From: Xylona heveae TC161
Lineage: Eukaryota > Ascomycota > Xylonomycetes > Xylonales > Xylonaceae
DNA: 64,000 nt
Assembly: GCF_001619985.1 (NCBI RefSeq)
Contig: NW_017264195.1
Coordinates: 310,001-374,000, forward strand
Reading direction: 5' to 3'
The notes beneath the pieces were generated by a model, which was not told the origin of the DNA, did no database searches, and was given only the letters and a program-made list of their open reading frames with translations. A program made the position numbers and the translations under genes. This document shows, one piece after another, positions 57,392-64,000 of the stretch (position 1 is the stretch's first letter; each line of letters starts with the position of its first letter).

Positions 57392-58706
57392 ATCGACCTC
57401 AGAACTATGGAAATATCGATTAGGATAATATCAGTCGTAAGGATATAATGACCTTTCTTTACTGGAGGATGTAAAGCGAATTGGCCAGAATCCATTGAGA
57501 ATTGTTCACGGACTAAGCTCGATGTGCGACTCGTCCATACTTAAGCGCTTTCCTGGGACGGACGACTGAGTCTCGTCACTACTCAGAACCTTAGAAAGAG
57601 CGACCTGTCGAGGTCTCAAATGTTGCCTGTATGGTCAGAGCCGAATAGGACAGACGATGGCGAAGCTAGGTACGTGCATGATTGCCGTTATTTACCATCA
57701 ATGTCTGCAAGAGGCAGCTCAGGCCAGCACCTCGGTCAGACTTTTGTAAACTCACTGCAGCTCAAGATCAGCGTTGTCGAGGTTGTCATGTGAGTTTACA
57801 TAAGAAAATGGTTGGGAAAGTGTCTGAGGCAGAGGAGTTGCGCACGCAATAGCATCAACACGAGATATGTGGGCTTTAAACGGACTTCGTTCGTTGCTGT
57901 GCTTCGCATACAGAGTTATGCTGCGGAATCCCGCTGTGTTTCCGACTTATTCTCAGGGGCATACGTCAAACGGACTGGAGGATAAGAATATTCTTACGGA
58001 AGTCCTTTGTAACCGGACTGGCCCCCTTGGTCGTAAGTGGCTCACCCGCTGACGGCCCAGGGGACCTGAAGTTCTCTACAGTGGCAAGGGTTCGAGTCCC
58101 GCTCAAAGCAACCGCAAAATCATTTGCGGGTGCGACCGTAGCGGGACAATGACACCTTTGGCCCTAAGGGAATGGGGTATAGAGATGTAGGACGAGCTAA
58201 ACCAGTGCCCGAAAGAGGGCCTGGGCCTCCGAACTCTTTTTATCTCCATGACCAAAGTTGCTTTTATTTTATTTCGTGATCAGCATATCTGCTACATCCT
58301 TTTTTTTTATTTTGACCGTTGATTTTCCCGTAAGGGCAGCATTATATTACTTTTTCACATTCTCCAGTCTATGGCTCTCTTCTTGATTAATTTTTCTTTT
58401 AAAAGTTGGGCACGGATGGTTGAGCGAAGGCAGATCAATTTTCACCTTCTCTTCAAGGGTTAATACGACACTCGCGCAGCAATGAATTACACGGCAGAGT
58501 TTTCAAGACAAAGGCAAGGTTTCTCTTGTGGACTAAATCCTAACTTCTCCTGAGTTACAACATCCACCAGCTCTCCGACAAACGAGAGAAACCTTTGCTT
58601 TAAGAATGATCAATTTTCGTTTAATATCCAGGACCCCTCGAAAAAACAACGCCTCAACGCGCAACGAAGCACAACGTGGGCTTTGTGCAAAGCATCATTT
58701 TGTGGA
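57392..58706. other. Intergenic with a structured-RNA candidate
   Basis: Between the SRA gene and the methyltransferase gene end. 58030-58242 is described separately. The remainder shows no gene. Confidence 0.55.
58030..58242 (+). ncRNA. Candidate Pol III structured RNA (SRP-like topology)
   Basis: No protein frame, but strong self-complementarity. GGCCCAGG (58055-58062) pairs with CCTGGGCC (58221-58228). Inside it TCTCTA (58074-58079) pairs with TAGAGA (58181-58186). Inside that GTCCCGCT (58097-58104) pairs with AGCGGGAC (58141-58148), closing a hairpin CCGCAAA-ATCA-TTTGCGG (58113-58130). The area 58149-58180 could form a further arm, giving a three-way junction. A B-box-like GGGTTCGAGTCCC (58089-58101) and a TTTTT terminator (58238-58242) suggest Pol III. 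GTAAGTGGC near the 5' side recalls the UGUAAU loop of SRP Alu domains, but the GNAR loop of helix 6 and the AGCAG of helix 8 are not seen. An alternative is a tRNA-derived SINE. The 5' end is a guess. Confidence 0.4.
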
Positions 58707-60384
58707 TCACTTGTCACGGTTCTCCTTGCGGTCCGCCTTGAAAACGAAAGAGTCCGGGGCATCGAAGACCTGGTCACGGTAGGCGACCTGACGAGCAGCG
58801 CTCGCCTGGAAGCTCTCGGTGACGCCGTATCTGGTGCCATCGGGCATCAGATCTCCGAAAAGCGGGACAAGGGGCTTGCGACCGTGATAAATGCGGCTAC
58901 AGAATTGGTTTAGCGTTGCAATACGCCTCATTTATTGAACATGGGAATGAACTTACAGATTGAGATACGGCTTATCGCCTTCGCCGGCAACGTCAGCCTT
59001 GTTGAGCCTAGCATTGCCAGGGCGGTCATCCTTCTTCGGCAACTCAATCTGAAGGACCTTGTCAATTCTCATTCTGATATATAAAAAGCCAGGAACCATT
59101 ACATACAAGAGCATTCTCCGTCTCGATCTCAGACATGATCTCGTCGAGCATGCGGATTCCGATTCCTTTCATAAGATTGCCGAGGACCCAGTCTCCAACA
59201 GGAATCTTGATGACATCGCAGTGGATCTCATAAAATGCAGAAGCCGCCATCCAGTAACCAAGGTCTTTGGCGTATTCTCCATCGCGGTAATAAGGAGGAA
59301 GGCCCTCAAGGCGAATCTTGACTCTGTCAACCCACGGGCGAGAGTGGGCAAGAATGGTGGTATCAAGTGGCTCAGTCAACCACGGATACTTGAGGTCAAG
59401 AGTCGGATTGGTCTGCTCGCAGGCGCTGGGATCCGCAGTGCGAGGAGTTGGATCGAGCTCGACCAATTCAATGTATCCACCGGGCTTCAAGCACCTAAGA
59501 CGAAAATCAGCGGTGTCTCTCAGTGGAATTAGTAAAAGGTGGGAAAGGGAAGCTTACTGATAGAGGTTCTTAAGCAATTCCTTGTAGTTGATAACACCGG
59601 TCATGATGTCACGGGCACGAATGAAGTCGAAAGCTTTGATAGGAAGCTCGCGTCCCATGAGCTCACGCCAGTCATAAGTTGCAAGGTAAGGAACAGCAAG
59701 AGGTTCGTTCTGAGTGCTCGCTTTCATCTTTCCGGCTCCTTCGTCGTCAGCAACAGTCGGCCACATGACAGTGGTATCGATCCCCTCGACAATCCATTTG
59801 GGGTGTCTGCGGGCAAGATCGTGGCACCAGACACCGTCGGTGCAGCCGACTTCAAGAGCTTTGAACTTAGCTTTTTCCTCCTCAGTTGGGAAAGCGATCC
59901 ATTCGGGGTCGCTCATCACAACGGTATGATCACGCTGGGGAATCAGCCTACCGAGGGGAGCATAATAGAGCTTGTACCCCGGGATGGTCTTAAGAATCTC
60001 ACCAATGGCAATCTTGCGGTTGTCATAGGTTTCAATGCGGAGGTTCTGGATCGCCTTCTCAAAGGTCAACTCGTCCTCGGTGGATGCCATCTCTGCTTGA
60101 GACTGTTGGTTAGAGACCTCTCCCTGCTTACAGAGCGGAGAGTCGTCGATGTCCCACAGCCCGAGATCTCTGAGAGTGTCCTCGACGTTAGAGATGTGCA
60201 CCTCGGTATCGAAATCACTCAAGGAAATAGACTCTGTATCAGATTCCTCGTTTCGAGCGAAACGGCTCCTTGGTGGTTCGAAGGTAGAAAAGTCTCCGTC
60301 GAAACGCTCAAGACGAGCTGAAATTTCGTCAAAGATGAGGATGTGGTTGGGGGAAGAAGGATCAGGAGGGTTTCCAGATTCCAT
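58707..60384 (-). CDS. SAM-dependent methyltransferase (fungal LaeA/TAM-like superfamily)
   Basis: Class I methyltransferase, 498 aa. Exons 59558-60384, 59107-59494, 58957-59048 and 58707-58896; introns 59495-59557, 59049-59106 and 58897-58956. Motif I is FKALEVGCTDGVWCHDLAR, where the usual Gly-rich loop reads EVGCTDG; the post-I acidic residue lies in VEGIDTT; a later block is AFDFIRARDIMTGVINYKEL, and splicing gives LYQCLKPGGYIELVELDP, the motif typical of this superfamily. The N-terminal ~150 residues are acidic and Ser-rich. The last exon (DGTRYGVTESFQASAARQVA) is not part of the core fold. Intron 59049-59106 has a second in-frame acceptor 9 nt earlier (gacaag). Start at ATG 60384; further upstream in-frame codons lack ATG. 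Substrate unknown. Confidence 0.88.
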
Positions 60385-61806
60385 TTTGTCTGGTGGGGTT
60401 TCGAAATCTGTGAAATTGCTGACTCGTTGCTGAGTCGTCAAGTTTGCCGCCGTGTGTTCTGGTGCTATTTAGTTCAAAAGGGTGATGTTAATGAAGGAGA
60501 GGACCGCCCGCTGGGTCGTCGAGGGATGTTGGTCCGCTCACATAGTAACCCACTCTACGAACGAGTGAATATTCTCGGACTTTAAACGAACGTTTCTGCA
60601 GCCCATTTCCAGGATGGATTCTGCATGCTTGATTGGAGTATACCTTTTGTGGACTCTCATAATCGTAGCAGCAAACTTCGGATCTAATATACGATGAACT
60701 TTAAATATGCTCTTTGTCAACCTATGCTATCATAATATGGTAAGTCTATATGGCATTAGGCATATCGGCGGATTGATGCTACTGTAGAGACGCTTAGACT
60801 GGAATGCTGTTGAAGTTCTTGCACTCTTCCCGGCAGAGCTTCCCAACGTAACAGAGCGAGCAGTTTTAGAGTTATATTCAACAATCTATATATCATACTG
60901 GTCTGATGTCACCTATTTGCTTTTGAAAAGCTCTCTCAACGGTCTAGAGAAGTTCGATATCATCATCAAGCCTGCAACAGTCTTCTTCTGTAGCACGAAA
61001 TCCCGAGGACAGGGGCTGAAGTGAGTAGCGGCAGCATACTTGAGAGGGTTAAACCGTTTACATCAGAAGAACTTGGAGACTCTCACAGAAAGCAATATCT
61101 GGTAGAGCAGTCAATGTAATGAAGCTGCTCTACAAATCGTGAAATTCTAGTCTGTTGGGTCTGATTACTCAAGGTTGGCTAACGTGAAAACAGTGGGCGT
61201 AGAAAAAGTAACAACCAACTCCACCATTGGACCAGCGCCATTAGGAATCCAACCCAAAATCAGTTATATACACACTTTCGGCACAAGGGTGAGAGATCGT
61301 CGCGATCTGATAACTTTAGATAAGATTGGACAAATGTTGGCGATAATCCCCCTGTTTGGTCACATGACTGGACCATAGTTTAGCTTGATCCTAGCATGTA
61401 ATTCATGCCTTTTCTTTATGCGTGCTTTTCGTCCCTTTCGCTGCTCGTAGAACCGCTACAGTTGACAACAGAAGTCAAAGGCGAAGATCCGGCCGAGGTC
61501 AAGATAAGGGCGGGATAATTACTCCCAAACCCAATCCAGAGGGACCTGCCTGAACAGGTAAAAAGTTTTTTGACTCATTCTACATATATACAATTTCCAC
61601 GTCGATTGAAGATTTGAGCCGGACTCAATTTTGGCTTTGAAGAATTAAATCCTTGTTTTCTTCAATCAATAAGCTTATGACTGTTTTCCAGAGAATTCCA
61701 TATTGTCCTTTTTCGATTTTCCGATAAATATTGCAAGCTTGTCGAGTTTAGCATTTCACCCTTATTGCTTTTGTGCAGTCCGTATCGTTTTCTTCATTCG
61801 TCCAAT
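60385..61806. other. Divergent intergenic region
   Basis: 1.4 kb between the methyltransferase and the acetyltransferase. No gene seen. Confidence 0.55.
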
Positions 61807-62605
61807 ATGCATCAGCGATTGTGCAGACAAGAGGACTTCTCAGACATGGCCACTCTCAGTGCCTCTGCCTTCAAGGCAGATGGCTTGTTTGCCTGGTTGC
61901 ATCCGCGGAGTGACGTCTATTATGGTGATTTCCGCCGGTATTTTATCAACCGCAACAAAACACTCTTTAATAGTTGTGGTACGATAATATGGGTAATGGT
62001 TACGGATGAGAAAGATGCACATTGGACGGGTAAAAGCGAAATAATGGGGTATGCGGTCTGGAAGCGGCACGGTCAAACCGAGACTGCTAAGGCATGGCAG
62101 AGGGATACACTTGGAATGAGTAAGCTTGTTCTCTATTGTCATATAACCTGTTCACTAATGTATATTTACAGAGCTTGAGCGCATGCTCTTGAAAGCAGAG
62201 GACACCTTTGCATGGGCAATAGGGTCCGATCGCTCAGTGTCATGGGAAAACGTAAAAATTATGAACGATACTAGAGGCTATACTTTCTTCGATAACCTTC
62301 ACGAGCGTTGGCATCTTTCGATGCTGGCTGTTGGTGCCCAGTATCAACGACTCGGCGTAGGTTCTAAGCTGATTGACTGGGGTTTCGATATTGCGCAGAG
62401 GGAGCGCGTTCCGGTGACCCTCGTGGGGAGCCCCCTAGGTACGAGTCTGTACCGGAAGAAAGGTTTCAAAACTTGCGGTCTTAGGGAAACGACAAAGGAC
62501 ATCGTCGGTACTATTATGCTATGGGAACCATCCGGGATGGATGGCATGTTTTTCAAGGTCCAGGAAGATGGGACAGTGGTCATCAAAGATCCACCTTCTG
62601 CATGA
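61807..62605 (+). CDS. GNAT-family N-acetyltransferase
   Basis: Acetyl-CoA-dependent acyltransferase, 248 aa. Exons 61807-62119 and 62172-62605; intron 62120-62171 (gtaagc..ttacag) joins GM to KLERMLLKAED in phase 1. The fold is recognised by IMGYAVWKRHG (beta strand 4 region), HLSMLAVGAQYQRLGVGSKL with the acetyl-CoA loop Q-x2-LGVG, and PVTLVGSPLGTSLYRKKGFK, the typical end of fungal single-domain GNATs. The YRKKGF element closes the acceptor site. Start at ATG 61807 (MHQRLCRQEDF); a later Met at residue 14 (MATLSASAF) is also possible. Substrate unknown. No partner genes nearby suggest one. Confidence 0.87.
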
Positions 62606-62922
62606 GGGGCCATCCCTGTGTATAGCAAAAAAATACGGCCTGAATTCATGCATCTACTCATATAAGTCTCTTTGAAGAATTTATTAAGCTTGTATCTAAT
62701 TTCTCCTTTTTGCAACATGGGAAATGTTCACCAAAGCAAGTTCTAAGTTTAGATCGTTATCTTATCTTAACAATCCATGCTCTAGAACGGGTCATGTCGA
62801 CTTAAATTTCAACCGCAGGATCTGCATCCCCTGATCCATTGATGTGCTAGGAAATAATACTGGGATTCAATGCTCCATAGCGGCTATCCCACGGTCCAGT
62901 CTCTTGTTTAGAGGGAAAATAA
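62606..62922. other. Short intergenic spacer
   Basis: 317 bp between tandem genes. Nothing seen. Confidence 0.6.
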
Positions 62923-64000
62923 ATGCGCATATTTCTGCCTCTGCAGAGACTCATTAGACCCTGGATTTTGAACCACGGCGGCAAGTACCGTTGGTCCACT
63001 ATCGGCCGCGAAATATTTACCGTTCAAGCAATCATTTCGACGGAACGCCAGAATCAGGATTTTCTGTCAATTCCGGACATTATGGAGGAATCACCGCGTA
63101 AGCGCCAAAGGCTGGCCAGTCCATCCGAAGCTGAGCTGTCGCAAAGCTCAATTACTCCGAACGAGCAGCCTGCGCCCGTGGCAGTCGAAGCTAGCCTCGC
63201 CCGGCCAAAGGCTGGCAGCGATGAGGAACCGAGACTGGAAAGCGACGTGGGCATCACAGAGTTTATAAGTCCTGATGTATCTGGATTCAGCGGAATACTA
63301 AAGACAAGGTTTGTAATACAGAGTTCGAATTCAATAAGAATATTCTTTTAACTCTTCTAGATACACGGACTTCCTTGTAAACGAAATTCTTCCGTCGGGT
63401 CAGGTTTTGCACCTAGAATCTGTCAAAGTGCCTCAACTCGAACAAGGTCCTATTGAAAAGGCAGAGATCGGGCAAACAGCTTCTGATCCTACAAATGGAA
63501 ATGGTGGGGAAACAACCACTGCCAATTCTGCGAACGAAGATAAATCACAGGACGAGAAAGCGACCGAAGAATTCAAAGTTAGTTCCTATCAGGTATATTC
63601 TTGGCCGCTTGGCCTTAAGTTAACACAGGCTCAGGTTACCCCAGAAGACCATGCATCGTTGGTCTCAATCTTCGGCCCAGAAGTCGTTGCTTCTATAATT
63701 GAGCTGCACGAGAAAATACTGCAAACCCCAAATGCCAAACCCAAGTCCTTCGACAAGATCACGTCAGAAACGATCACAGATCGAGATCTTCGGACGCAGA
63801 TGCATCAATTAATGAGGCGTGTTTTCTGCTCCAGATTGGAGACTTCAACTGGGAGTGACGGCTTAGTGACAATAAGTGCATCTCCTCCGCAAGGCAAAGG
63901 TAGAACACGAGGGGGCCAGAGCAAAGGGCGGGCTCGGCCTAGGGGAAAGCTAGGTTGGCAAGAGCTTGGAGGAGAATACCTTCATTTCACTCTCTATAAA
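62923..64000 (+). CDS. pus7: tRNA pseudouridine synthase PUS7/TruD, 5' part (cut by window edge)
   Basis: Pseudouridine synthase of the TruD family, modifying tRNA U13 and U35 and some mRNA and snRNA sites. Visible exons: to 63308, 63361-63592 and 63635 to the edge. The first intron (63309-63360) gives ILKTRYTDFLVNEILPSGQV, the family's conserved N-terminal block; the second (63593-63634, 42 bp) gives SYQ-VTPEDHASL. The last residues LGGEYLHFTLYK lead into the catalytic domain beyond the window. Two in-frame starts exist: 63082 (MEESPRKRQRLAS, nuclear-like) and 62923, which adds 53 residues beginning MRIFLPLQRLIRPWILNHGG, basic and hydrophobic like a mitochondrial presequence. Which start is used is open. 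Confidence 0.9.

Noticed and set aside
58030-58112. tRNA gene at the GGGTTCGAGTCCC site
   Set aside because: A T-loop-like B box is present, but no acceptor or anticodon stem can be formed around it, so it was kept only as part of the structured-RNA candidate.

Overview
The window is nuclear DNA of a filamentous ascomycete. Genes are spaced about every 2 kb, most carry several 42-80 bp introns with GT..AG ends and a CTRAC-type branch site, and the products are typical of Pezizomycotina. A diverged relative of the conidiation regulator BrlA at 22975-24546 points to Eurotiomycetes, probably Eurotiales or a near relative. This is an inference, because no marker for genus is visible. A run of 10 N at 39267-39276 shows that the window is a scaffold.

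Layout from left to right: the 3' part of a very large DUF3638/DUF3645 protein; sterol C-24(28) reductase ERG4 and a cytochrome P450; two intact tRNA-Gly(GCC) genes and one decayed copy spread over 12 kb; a kinase-like protein, a small unknown protein and a small secreted protein; then a decayed stretch (13.9-19.6 kb) with an APH-type phosphotransferase carrying an in-frame stop, a broken gene of unknown family, and a trypsin-like protein with a duplicated N-terminal module and an apparent frame break. Next comes brlA, flanked by 3.4 kb of gene-free DNA downstream and 5.8 kb upstream, followed by a Ser-rich unknown protein and a monocarboxylate-type MFS transporter.

The right half is mostly housekeeping: Swc5 (SWR1 chromatin remodeller), sulfiredoxin, an HNH nuclease-domain protein, a macro-domain protein, CENP-X/Mhf2 beside Mis12/Mtw1 (both linked to the kinetochore), a Dal5-type MFS transporter, an unknown protein with a predicted C-terminal membrane segment, a carotenoid oxygenase, an SRA-YDG protein whose frame does not close, a SAM-dependent methyltransferase, a GNAT acetyltransferase, and the 5' part of tRNA pseudouridine synthase PUS7.

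The strongest second-look items are the brlA locus (a spliced upstream start adds exactly 23 residues, as in A. nidulans brlA-beta, behind a 483-nt ATG-free leader), a self-complementary Pol III-like RNA candidate at 58030-58242, the false-looking assembly gap inside a histidine-kinase fragment, and the tRNA-Gly set with a CpG-decayed member. I see no complete transposon, no CRISPR and no convincing secondary-metabolite cluster. Exon joins are my own reading of splice signals and frame, not transcript data.
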